Assembly: GCA_963665785.1 (NCBI GenBank)
Contig: OY762456.1
Location: forward strand, 186,001-250,000
Reading direction: 5' to 3'
DNA from: UBA7455 sp026713185
GTDB taxonomy: Bacteria > Pseudomonadota > Gammaproteobacteria > Pseudomonadales > Azotimanducaceae
DNA length: 64,000 nucleotides
The notes below the pieces were generated by a model. It did not search any database. It worked only from the letters and a program-made list of their open reading frames with translations, and was not told the origin of the DNA. Position numbers and translations under genes: made by a program. This document shows, in pieces, positions 1-8,258 of this stretch (position 1 is its first letter; each line of letters opens with the position of its first letter).

Positions 1-538
1 GATACTCATGACCGTTGATGCACAGTTTGGCGTTGTACGGAAAGTACGAGCAGAACTTGATGAACAACGGGCCGAAATCTGCGTCCACCGCGTAGCAATA
101 GTAATGGTTGACCATCGCGGTCGAGTCGGTCAACCACGGGTAGTGGAGGCCACTGTCTGGATGCTGCCGGCGCTCGGTGCGCAGCACGCGGGCTTTCTCC
201 TGCGCCTTACCGATATACAGCACGCCCTCGCCACCGGACCATTCGCGCAGATACATCTGCGTGCGTTCATCCTTGCGCTCGCCGCGTCGAAACCGGACTA
301 CATCAATCGCCTGCTGCTCGGCATAGCGCTCAATGGCACGGACAAAGCCTCGGGTCATCGGCGCCATCAACGCCGACGAGGGTACCGGATTGCCACGAAT
401 CTTGCGAAAGAAATACGACGTACCGGCACCGGTTTGCAGTATCGGTACATAGACGTTGAGATACATCCGATCAATGCATTCAAGCGTCAACGTGGTGTGG
501 GTGTTTAATACTTCGGCGGCGTTTCGTGCTACACTCAT
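1..538 (-). CDS. Conserved protein of unknown function (3' end outside window)
   Basis: An open minus-strand frame runs from an ATG at 538 to the window edge (at least 179 residues) with no stop. It begins MSVARNAAEVLNTHTTLTLE and later contains YFFRKIRGNPVPSSALMAP, MVNHYYCYAVDADFGPLF and FCSYFPYNAKLCINGHEY. A GGAG box lies 8 nt before the ATG, and the residue composition is protein-like (many Tyr, Phe, Trp), unlike the plus-strand frame over the same bases. It resembles a conserved family that I remember from proteobacterial islands but cannot name functionally; no domain assignment is offered. It lies downstream of hsdR on the same strand, separated by 170 bp. Because the end is missing, full length and any catalytic residues are unknown. 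Confidence 0.65.
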   Translation of the reverse strand, partial: MSVARNAAEVLNTHTTLTLECIDRMYLNVYVPILQTGAGTSYFFRKIRGNPVPSSALMAPMTRGFVRAIERYAEQQAIDVVRFRRGERKDERTQMYLREWSGGEGVLYIGKAQEKARVLRTERRQHPDSGLHYPWLTDSTAMVNHYYCYAVDADFGPLFIKFCSYFPYNAKLCINGHEY

Positions 539-693
539 GGCTTGGACTCCGGTCGATGAGTTCCCCATCGGCCATTGTATGGCCACCGACGCCATTGTGC
601 GACTATAAACGCGGCTTCATGCCGCAGAGGGAACAGCGACCGGGGTCCGTCTCAACTGCCATCAGGATCGAACGTTACATGTCTCGTCGGTCT

Positions 694-706
694 GAGGCGA
701 AGCCTC
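694..706 (-). terminator. Short hairpin just after hsdR
   Basis: GAGGC-GAA-GCCTC forms a 5-bp perfect stem directly after the hsdR stop codon. There is no T-run behind it, so it may end transcription only weakly or have another role. The rest of 539-707 holds the ribosome-binding site of the gene to the left and nothing else recognisable. Confidence 0.25.
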
Positions 707-707
707 G

Positions 708-3662
708 CTAGTAATACTGCCTAATATAGCCATACGCCTTGTCAAACAGGTCTTGATCCTTGACTTGGTACTTCACGTAAATCACTTTGCGCAGAGCCTT
801 CTGCACCTCGCGCTCACCGGTCTTGGTTTCTTGCCATCCAGGAAACCGAACCATTCGCACGAGCTCATCGATATCGCCCACCATCCGTTCTACGACTACC
901 GGGGTGGTCTCCCCTTTCACTTCAGCAAAGAGCTCAGTTAGCGCAGCCTTGGCCTTATCTTGCTCATCTTCCGGATCAACCTGCTGTTCGGCGGCTACAA
1001 TTTCCTTGGCCAACGTCAGTAGTTCCTTGAGGAAATCGAGACTGTGAAGTAGCCCCTGTTCGTGGCGTTCGCGAAGTTTTTCAAGACGTTCACCCAGAGC
1101 AACAAACTTGGGGTTGCCCAAATGCTTGCGCAGGCGGGCGATGAGCTTGATCTCGATTTCCTTGGATTTCTTGTCAGGGTCCTTGGCATCGAGCAGCCCT
1201 TCGAGTACCTCGGCGTCCATCACCAGAGTGTCCAGGTCGTCCCGCACCGTCTCCAGATGCACGTTTTCATGCACCAGTTCGATGGTCTTGGCCCCCAAGA
1301 CGTGCCAAAGCAGTTTGCCGTTGCCACTCGGTGGCTTCACCGACTCATACACCTGGGTCAGCCATTTGTAGTCCTTTTCATAAGGGCCGAGACAGGGATC
1401 GGGAGACAGCGCCTCCCACAGTCGGGACAGTACCGAGTATTCCGCCGCGAACTTGTCACGGGTCTCGTTATCCGGCAGGCAATCTTGCGCCGCGATCAGT
1501 CCCTCGTAGCCGCCGACGGTGCGGTCCACTCTCTGGAAGAACGCCAGGCATCTCGCCACCACGCTGGGCAGCTCTTTCTTGAGGTCATCCAGGTTGGTGA
1601 TGACCTTCTGCACCGCCTTTTCATCGAAATCGAGAGCCGTGGCTACGTCATCGAAGATGCCCAGATAATCCACGATCAGACCGTGGGTCTTGCCGGAGTA
1701 GACACGGTTGGTGCGGCAGATTGCCTGCAGAAGGTTGTGGTCTTTCATCGGCTTGTCGAGGTACATCACCTGCAGAATGGGCGCATCGAAGCCAGTCAAG
1801 AGCTTGGAAGTGACGATCAGGAACTTGAGCGGGTCAATCGGATCGCGGAAGCGGTCGAGGAGTTTTTCCTCCTCGTCCTTGGCCAGCTTCCATTCCGCGT
1901 ACTGGTCGGACTTGCCACCCTGGGTGTGCATGACGATGGCGCTGGCCTCTGGGCCGACCAACTCGTCTATGGCCTTCTTGTAGATAACGCAGCACTCACG
2001 GTCGAAGGTCACCACCTTGGCCTTTAAGCCGTTCGGCTCTACTTTCTCCTGAAAGTGCTTGACGATGTGCTGGCAGATGGCGTTCACCCGTGCCGGTGCC
2101 TTGATTAGCACCGCCATCTTGGCGGCCCGCTTGGCCAGGTCGTCACGATCCAGCTCGCTCAGCTCATCGGTCATCTGAGAGTAGGCTTCGTCGATAGCGT
2201 CCTTATTGATATGCAGCTTCACATCCACCGCCTCGAAGTGCAGCGGCAGCGTGGCCTTGTCCCGGATCGAGTCCTGGAACGAATAACGGCTCATGTAGCC
2301 CTGCTCATCCTCGTCCGCGCCGAAGGCCCAGAAGGTATTGCGTTCCCGCTGGTTGATCGGCGTGCCAGTCAGGCCAAAGAGAAATGCGTTGGGCAGTGCG
2401 TCGCGCATCTTGCGCCCCAAATCTCCCTCCTGGGTTCGGTGCGCCTCGTCCACCATCACGATAATGTTCGAACGCTCATTCAGGCGGCCGTCCGCCTCGC
2501 CGAATTTGTGAATGGTTGTAATGATGATCTTACGGGTATCGGTCGCCAGCAGGCTTTGCAGTTCCTGCCGGGTGGACACCCCTATCATGTTCGGAGTGTC
2601 GGCAGCATTGAAGGTGGCGGTGATCTGAGTATCCAAGTCGATGCGGTCCACGACGATCATCACCGTGGGGTTGCCGAGCTTGCGGTGCATCCGCAGCTTC
2701 TGCGCCGCGAATACCATCAGCAGCGACTTGCCCGAGCCCTGGAAATGCCAGATCAGGCCCTTCTTGGGATAGCCCTTGACCACACGGGTGACCATCAGGT
2801 TAGCGCCTTCGTACTGCTGATAGCGGCAAATGATCTTGATGCGCCGATGCTTCATGTCGGTGGCGAACAAGGTGAAGTTCTGCAAGATGTCCAGCAGCAC
2901 ATGAGGGCGCAGCATGGAGCGGATGGAACGCTGCACATCCGTAATAGTTCCCTCGGCCTTGTTCTCACCTTCGTGCCATGGTCCCCAGATATCGATGGGC
3001 ATGCGCACCGAGCCGTAACGATAACACTTGCCCTCTGTGGCAAAGGAGAGGACGTTGGGCACGAACATCTGCGGCACGCTCTGTTCATAGCCGTTGTGGA
3101 TGTCGCTGGCACCATCCACCCAGGTCACCGCCGGACGCACCGGCGTTTTGGCCTCTCCGATTACCAGCGGAATACCGTTGACCAGTATGATGATGTCGAA
3201 GCGGCGGCCGCCTTCCTTGACCGGATAAACCCACTGGTTGGTGACCACGTAATCGTTATTGCTGAGATTCTCGAAGTCAATGAGGCGCACCGGCGTATGT
3301 TCGCCGCGTTCACCGAAAAGCATGGACTTCTCACCCCGCAGCCATTCGGCGAATAGCTCGTTGGCCCGTACCAGGCCTTCACTCTGCACCGATAGTGGAA
3401 TGGTCCGCAGGCGGTAGAGCACCTCATCGGCGCGGTCAGGCTGGGCTTTGATTTCCGGGTTCAGGCGAATGAGGGCATCGCGCACCATCGACTCCACCAG
3501 TACATCGGAGTGTTGGCGGGGCAGCTCATCGGTGGACATGAAACGCCAGCCTTTGACCTCACCGCCGTAACTACCGAGTTCTTCGGCAACCATGTTCGAA
3601 GTCACTCCGGTGGAGAGCGTGTCGAGAACCATCTGTTCCACAGTGTTTTCTTCGTTAAACAT
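708..3662 (-). CDS. hsdR: Type I restriction enzyme, R (endonuclease/translocase) subunit
   Basis: The R subunit of a type I restriction-modification system; with HsdM and HsdS it translocates DNA in an ATP-driven way and cleaves unmodified DNA. At 984 residues it is close to the usual ~1,000. Visible parts: N-terminal PD-(D/E)xK nuclease (D156, E170-A-K172), superfamily 2 helicase Walker A FQGSGKS (307-313), DEAH box (405-408), LTGTP motif (431-435), and a second helicase lobe with TSKLLTGFDAP and QAICRTNR. The start overlaps the end of hsdS by 8 bp, so it is the last gene of the operon. All key motifs are intact and no frameshift is seen, so the nuclease is probably functional. Confidence 0.96.
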   Translation of the reverse strand: MFNEENTVEQMVLDTLSTGVTSNMVAEELGSYGGEVKGWRFMSTDELPRQHSDVLVESMVRDALIRLNPEIKAQPDRADEVLYRLRTIPLSVQSEGLVRANELFAEWLRGEKSMLFGERGEHTPVRLIDFENLSNNDYVVTNQWVYPVKEGGRRFDIIILVNGIPLVIGEAKTPVRPAVTWVDGASDIHNGYEQSVPQMFVPNVLSFATEGKCYRYGSVRMPIDIWGPWHEGENKAEGTITDVQRSIRSMLRPHVLLDILQNFTLFATDMKHRRIKIICRYQQYEGANLMVTRVVKGYPKKGLIWHFQGSGKSLLMVFAAQKLRMHRKLGNPTVMIVVDRIDLDTQITATFNAADTPNMIGVSTRQELQSLLATDTRKIIITTIHKFGEADGRLNERSNIIVMVDEAHRTQEGDLGRKMRDALPNAFLFGLTGTPINQRERNTFWAFGADEDEQGYMSRYSFQDSIRDKATLPLHFEAVDVKLHINKDAIDEAYSQMTDELSELDRDDLAKRAAKMAVLIKAPARVNAICQHIVKHFQEKVEPNGLKAKVVTFDRECCVIYKKAIDELVGPEASAIVMHTQGGKSDQYAEWKLAKDEEEKLLDRFRDPIDPLKFLIVTSKLLTGFDAPILQVMYLDKPMKDHNLLQAICRTNRVYSGKTHGLIVDYLGIFDDVATALDFDEKAVQKVITNLDDLKKELPSVVARCLAFFQRVDRTVGGYEGLIAAQDCLPDNETRDKFAAEYSVLSRLWEALSPDPCLGPYEKDYKWLTQVYESVKPPSGNGKLLWHVLGAKTIELVHENVHLETVRDDLDTLVMDAEVLEGLLDAKDPDKKSKEIEIKLIARLRKHLGNPKFVALGERLEKLRERHEQGLLHSLDFLKELLTLAKEIVAAEQQVDPEDEQDKAKAALTELFAEVKGETTPVVVERMVGDIDELVRMVRFPGWQETKTGEREVQKALRKVIYVKYQVKDQDLFDKAYGYIRQYY

Positions 3663-4815
3663 AGGCGGTTCTCTCTAAAGCTTCCGACATGACAGATCTC
3701 AGAAGGACCTTAGTGTCAGATATCGTCTTCTCAGTACTTCCGATTTGTTTATCATACGAAACAAAAATGCTGGACATTTTGTTCTGTTCATTGAGGGGTG
3801 GAACGGGTATCGGAATAGATTCACATGCCGATTTGTTGATTTTCGGCTGTGCAGTCCCGCTTGTGAACGGGGCATAGCTAATGGATTCCAAGTATTCTAC
3901 GAGATAATCGGTGTCCATGAAACCAAATGGTTTAAGGACATGGGCATGATTATTAACCCAACTTTTGCCAGAAACCTTAAATGCAAGCGGCGTGGAACGT
4001 TCTACAATATTTGCGCCATCCTCGCCTATTAGAATCAATTCATCGTTAAAAATGTAGTCATCAATCCAATCAATGATCCCAGATGCACCATAATATGGAA
4101 ATTCCCCCTGCCTTATTGCACGATCTGCTTTCTTGACTGGAATTCTCTTTCCATCCAAAAATTCGCTAATCTCGCCTAATTTCATTACGCTCCAATTGCT
4201 CGGAATTTCACCAAGTACAGATGACTGAAAAGAGCTATTTGAGACGCCTTTCTGGCAGAATTCCTTTATAGTGACAGATTTGGCTATCTTCAGCGCTGTA
4301 ACAAGTTTTGATTTTGATTCCGCCGCCTCATCCGCCGCCCACAGCAACTCAGCAAAGCGCTGCTGCTCATCGAGGGGCGGTAGCGCGAAATACTGCACTC
4401 GCAGCGTCTTCCAGTTGATCGTTGGCGACAGAGAGCCAACCGAAATTTCAATGGCCCGTTCCATAAACATGTCCGACTGCAGGAAGAATGGCAAAAAGTC
4501 CGGCAGAATCATCTTGGGCTTTGCCCGCAATACCAAGGCGTGAGCCGAACAGATGCCATCGAACTCCGCCACGGCGAGCTTGCGCTGATACGCACGTCGG
4601 CGGCCGAAAATCACATCGCCTTTCATAAAGGCCAGCTTCTGTCCGCTGACATCGGACGGATGACCCCACTGGCGCAAGTGAATCGTGCTGGGATCGAGGT
4701 GTTCCAGCCCGACATAGACGTTGGTCTTTGCATCAGCCGGGTTCACCCTCACAGCAATGTTCTGGACGATGTCGCCGAACATAACCACCTTCCAGCTGGA
4801 TTTTAGTTCAGTCAT
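3655..4815 (-). CDS. hsdS: Type I restriction-modification specificity subunit
   Basis: The DNA-recognition subunit that sets the bipartite target of the methylase and nuclease. A 386-residue protein with two target-recognition domains separated by conserved helices: the central repeat LPPLDEQQRFAELLWAADEA (about 145-164) and the C-terminal repeat VPPLNEQNKMSSIF (about 338-351). The ATG at 4815 overlaps the stop of the upstream HEPN gene as ATGA, so this start is preferred to one 15 codons upstream. The two variable halves are dissimilar, so an asymmetric target is expected; its sequence cannot be read from the protein by eye. Confidence 0.93.
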   Translation of the reverse strand: MTELKSSWKVVMFGDIVQNIAVRVNPADAKTNVYVGLEHLDPSTIHLRQWGHPSDVSGQKLAFMKGDVIFGRRRAYQRKLAVAEFDGICSAHALVLRAKPKMILPDFLPFFLQSDMFMERAIEISVGSLSPTINWKTLRVQYFALPPLDEQQRFAELLWAADEAAESKSKLVTALKIAKSVTIKEFCQKGVSNSSFQSSVLGEIPSNWSVMKLGEISEFLDGKRIPVKKADRAIRQGEFPYYGASGIIDWIDDYIFNDELILIGEDGANIVERSTPLAFKVSGKSWVNNHAHVLKPFGFMDTDYLVEYLESISYAPFTSGTAQPKINKSACESIPIPVPPLNEQNKMSSIFVSYDKQIGSTEKTISDTKVLLRSVMSEALERTAYV

Positions 4816-5633
4816 TCGCCACCCCCATTCCGATACTCCGGATTGGGAACTTTGACACATTGATCCAGCTTTCTATGCAGCATGGAAATCAAGGTAAGAT
4901 AATCAGTGGCGTCGGTTTCTCCCTGCCAAAGTATTTTGGGACCGTGTGCCAGCGGGTTACGGACCGCCGCTGCACATCCCTTCAGAAGCTGTGCAAACCC
5001 TTTGTGTTCTGATCTTTCTGTTTCAGTTTGAAGTGTGTTGATTGCGAGGAATGGCTTTTCAACCGAGAAAACCCGGTCAATTAGATTGGCGCCATCGGCC
5101 TCAATACCGGAAAGGTCACGAATTCTTTGGAACAGCCCCTTGCAGGCTTCAAAAACGGCGTGGAAATAGTTTTCCTGCATCAGTTCTGGCTGACAGTATT
5201 TGTAGACTTCAGAATGAGTATTGCGGGAAGCCAACTTGTTACGGACACCCCGAGCTCGCGCCTCAGCTTCATCCAGTGTTTTGGCTTGAGTTGTATATCT
5301 GAATTGACCGTCCTTGCCATACTCAAGGCCGTGCAGTATCAAGATCGCGTTGAGTTCACCACGATGATGTTCGAACTCATCTCGTTTCCCAACAAATCGA
5401 CTTGGGACAAGATAGGATTGAACAAAAGCAAGAATCTGGTTCGCACTTTTTGTCGTGGCTTGGCTTTCCAGAAATACCGAATTGAGCCGTCGCCACTTGG
5501 TGGATTCTCCAGAACTATCAATAAGTCTACACGCTTGAAAGTATCGATTGATGTCTGTTCCTGATCCAGCTTCGCCAAGCACCTTGGAGATGGCTTCAAC
5601 TGAGCCCGTATCATATGGAGGGTGTACGCTCAT
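4812..5633 (-). CDS. Ymh/TIGR02391-type HEPN protein inside the RM operon
   Basis: A 273-residue protein whose C-terminal half (about 155-255) matches the TIGR02391 (Ymh) family as I know it: a helical region ending in RNPLAHGP. The R225-x4-H230 spacing is the Rx4-6H signature of HEPN domains, many of which are RNases in abortive-infection proteins. The N-terminal half (PPYDTGSVEAISKVLG...) resembles the N-terminal domains found in such Abi-like proteins. It sits between hsdM and hsdS with ATGA overlaps at both ends, so it is co-translated with the restriction system. A back-up abortive-infection RNase or a regulator of the RM complex is inferred, not shown. Confidence 0.75.
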   Translation of the reverse strand: MSVHPPYDTGSVEAISKVLGEAGSGTDINRYFQACRLIDSSGESTKWRRLNSVFLESQATTKSANQILAFVQSYLVPSRFVGKRDEFEHHRGELNAILILHGLEYGKDGQFRYTTQAKTLDEAEARARGVRNKLASRNTHSEVYKYCQPELMQENYFHAVFEACKGLFQRIRDLSGIEADGANLIDRVFSVEKPFLAINTLQTETERSEHKGFAQLLKGCAAAVRNPLAHGPKILWQGETDATDYLTLISMLHRKLDQCVKVPNPEYRNGGGE

Positions 5634-7153
5634 TCAGCATCTCCCAACACCAGTTCATCCTCAAGCACCTCAAAGAGGCCGTTCATCGACTCCCGCAATG
5701 CCATCGAGCTTTCCTGCCAGTTCGTAACGGCTTGTTCAAGGCTGACTGTCTCGGCCGCCCCATTGCCATTGCCGTTTCTGTTGTCCGACCGAACGTAGAG
5801 CGGGATGCTGAGGTTGCTGCCTTTCTCCCGAATCTCGTCATTACCGACCATCCGAGCAAAGCCTTCCTCGTCAGCGAAAGCCTGATAGGCGGCGACAATG
5901 CGCTGACGGTGGTCATTGGTAAGAAAGCTCTGTGACCGCTCACGGGTCACCTCGTTTACCGCGTTGATGAAGAGCACCTTGTTTCTACGCTCCTTGGGCT
6001 TGCTCATGCGGCAGATGACAACGCAGGCTTCCATGGGCGAGTTGTAAAAGAGGTTGGGACCGAGACCCAGTACGCACTCCACCACACCGTGGGCGACCAG
6101 CTTCTCGCGCATGGCTAGCTCTTCGTTACGGAAGAGAACGCCATGCGGAAACAGGATGGCGCAACGGCCACTCTTTGCCTTCATGCTCTTGATGATGTGC
6201 TGCCAGAAGGCGTAGTCGGCGCGGCCCTGTGGCGGAGTACCGTAGATGTTGCGGCCCCACGGATCGGCGGACCAGGCATCGCGGTCCCACTGCTTGATGG
6301 AGTACGGTGGATTGGCCAGGACCACGTCGAACTGCATGAGCCGGTCGCCTTCGACAAAGGCGGGATTGGCCAGGGTATCGCCCCGGACGATTCGGAAGTC
6401 CTCAATGCCGTGCAGGAACAGGTTCATCCGGCCGATGGCCGAGGTGAGCAGGTTCCGCTCCTGTCCGAACAGCCGCAGGTTCCGCCACTCCTTGTTCTGC
6501 CGCTTCAGATGGGCGACAGCGGAGAGCAGCATGCCCGCCGAACCGCAGGTGGGGTCATAGATCGACTCACTTGGCTTAGGTTCGAGCATCTCGGTCATCA
6601 GATGGATCACGGTGCGGTTGGTATAGAACTCCGCAGCGGTGTGGCCGGAATCGTCGGCGAACTTTTTGATCAGAAACTCGTAACCCACACCCAGCTCATC
6701 CTCCGGGCAGTTGGAGAGCGAAAGCGTCTGCGAGCTGAAATGCTCGATGAGTTCGCGCAGCAGGCGGTCCGGCAGGCGGTCCTTGTTGGTCCACTGAGCA
6801 TCGCCGAAGACCCCGTACAGGGTGTCGGGATTGGCCGTTTCAATGGCACGCAGGGCATCCTGAATGGCCTTGCCCACGTTCTTGACCTTGGTGCGGGTGG
6901 CATTCCAGTGGGCTTCATCCGGGATCTGGAAGCGATGCAGTTCGGGAAGCGCGGCGTATTCCTGATCGCCGCTGGATTCCTCCAGCGCATCGGCCAGTTC
7001 CTCGTCGTACACGTCGCACAGGCGCTTGTAGAACAGAAGCGGAAAAATGAACTGTTTGTAGTCCCCGGCGTCGATGTAGCCGCGCAGCAAAGTAGCCGCG
7101 CCCCAGAGGTAGGCTTCCAACTCCGGTTGGGAAATGTGTATGTTCTTCTTCAT
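5630..7153 (-). CDS. hsdM: Type I restriction-modification N6-adenine methyltransferase subunit
   Basis: The modification subunit, using S-adenosylmethionine to methylate adenine in the HsdS-defined target. It has 507 residues from the ATG at 7153, chosen because it overlaps the preceding stop as ATGA; an ATG six codons upstream is less likely. An N-terminal helical HsdM domain (PELEAYLWGAATLLRG) precedes the methylase fold with motif I DPTCGSAG (200-207) and motif IV NPPY (281-284). The segment usually read as FYTPR is FYTNR here (176-180), a small departure from the family. It is full length and intact, unlike the second hsdM at the head of the operon. Confidence 0.95.
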   Translation of the reverse strand: MKKNIHISQPELEAYLWGAATLLRGYIDAGDYKQFIFPLLFYKRLCDVYDEELADALEESSGDQEYAALPELHRFQIPDEAHWNATRTKVKNVGKAIQDALRAIETANPDTLYGVFGDAQWTNKDRLPDRLLRELIEHFSSQTLSLSNCPEDELGVGYEFLIKKFADDSGHTAAEFYTNRTVIHLMTEMLEPKPSESIYDPTCGSAGMLLSAVAHLKRQNKEWRNLRLFGQERNLLTSAIGRMNLFLHGIEDFRIVRGDTLANPAFVEGDRLMQFDVVLANPPYSIKQWDRDAWSADPWGRNIYGTPPQGRADYAFWQHIIKSMKAKSGRCAILFPHGVLFRNEELAMREKLVAHGVVECVLGLGPNLFYNSPMEACVVICRMSKPKERRNKVLFINAVNEVTRERSQSFLTNDHRQRIVAAYQAFADEEGFARMVGNDEIREKGSNLSIPLYVRSDNRNGNGNGAAETVSLEQAVTNWQESSMALRESMNGLFEVLEDELVLGDAE

Positions 7154-7377
7154 CTCGCTACCACTTCCCATTCATAAATGTCCGTTGGAATATCGACGCC
7201 ATCCAGGGAGTCCCAGACGTAATCGCCGGTCGCCTGAGTGTAGACGTCATCGGCGGCCGCCATAGCCGAGTGATAGGAACCGAGCAGGTCGTCTTTGAAC
7301 CAAAGCCCCCAGCGATCGTTGGCTTGAGGTTTGATGAGGAAGCGACCGATGGGTGATCTGTACTGGTAGATCTTCAC
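7150..7377 (-). CDS. Small conserved protein of unknown function between two hsdM genes
   Basis: Encodes 75 residues, acidic and aromatic-rich (PIGRFLIKPQANDRWGLWF near the start, IPTDIYEWEVVAR at the end). There is no signal peptide or membrane segment. Its start overlaps the stop of the hsdM2 remnant and its stop overlaps the start of hsdM by 4 bp each, so it was part of the same translationally coupled operon. The overlaps support a real gene. No function is recognised. With the IS element upstream, its expression now probably depends on reading through from the IS or on a secondary promoter. Confidence 0.6.
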   Translation of the reverse strand: MKIYQYRSPIGRFLIKPQANDRWGLWFKDDLLGSYHSAMAAADDVYTQATGDYVWDSLDGVDIPTDIYEWEVVAR

Positions 7378-8258
7378 AGCAGTCCCTCTCGGAGCAGCAT
7401 CCCCTTCAAGCGATCCTCGGCTGTGTATGCCGCCTGCAACGATTCCTTGAGATTGGCGATGGCCTGATCGATGGTCATGGATTCCTCCGCGATCACCGGC
7501 TCCACGTAGCGGGGGATGTTCAGGTTGAAATCGTTCTCGCGGATCTCAGCGAGCGTGACCACCCGGCAGATTCCTTCCACATCTTGGTGGCCCTCGTACC
7601 AGCGATGGATGTTGTCCACGTGTTCTGGCAGCAGTTCGTTCTGGGCACGGCCAGTCTTGAACTCCTTCGAGGCGTCAATGAACAGAACTTTCTGGAGGTG
7701 GGCCTTGGGTTTACTGTTCCGGAAAACCAGTACGCAGGGTGCGAGACCAGTGCCATAGAAAATGTTCTGGCCAAGGCCGATCACCGCCTCAAGAATGTCC
7801 ATCTCCAGCAGCTTGTGACGGATTTTCCCTTCCTTAGACATACGGAACAGCACACCGTGGGGAAGCACAACGGCCATGCGGCCGGTCTTGCGGGCCATGG
7901 ACTTGACCATGTGCTGAACCCAGGCGAAGTCGCCGGATTTAGCTGGTGGCAGCCCGGCAAAGTTGCGGCCGTAGGGGTCGTTGAACCAGACGTCGTCCCC
8001 CCACTTTTCCAGGGAGAAGGGAGGATTGGCGATGACGCAGTCAAAGGTGGCGAGACTGTCGCCTGAATAAAAGGCGGGCAAGCGCAGGGTGTCGCCGCGT
8101 TCGATATGGAAATCTTCCGCACCGTGGAGAAAGAGGTTCATCCGGGCTATGGAGGATGTGGTCAGGTTCTTTTCCTGGCCGTAGAGCTTGCCCAGCATAA
8201 GGTTTTCGTCGCCGCCATGCTCTTTTACATCGTGCAGCGCCTCGAGGAGCATGCCGCC
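7374..8258 (-). pseudogene. hsdM: Second hsdM gene, 3' part (cut by IS insertion)
   Basis: The C-terminal ~290 residues of a second type I methylase subunit, including motif IV NPPF and the conserved block PPAKSGDFAWVQHM. It starts exactly at the 10-bp target duplication of the IS. When the IS and one copy of the duplication are removed, this part joins 10337-10969 in frame through DPACGTGGM-LLEAL, giving 1,518 bp (505 codons plus stop), the normal size for an HsdM. An internal ATG at 8252 could yield a fragment without motif I, which would not bind S-adenosylmethionine. Confidence 0.9.
8249..8258. repeat. Target-site duplication, left copy
   Basis: GCATGCCGCC directly precedes the IS left end. 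The same 10 bases occur at 10327-10336 after the right end. A 10-bp duplication is within the range known for ISAs1-family elements. Confidence 0.92.

Noticed and set aside
8..508. Plus-strand 166-codon frame at the left edge
   Set aside because: It is the antisense of a better minus-strand frame that has a ribosome site and protein-like composition; the plus frame has no recognisable family.
1062..3356. Long plus-strand frames (1062-2027, 2211-3356) over hsdR
   Set aside because: They are antisense to an intact, motif-complete hsdR; their translations show no family resemblance.
6143..7177. 344-codon plus-strand frame over hsdM
   Set aside because: Antisense shadow of hsdM caused by G+C-rich third positions.
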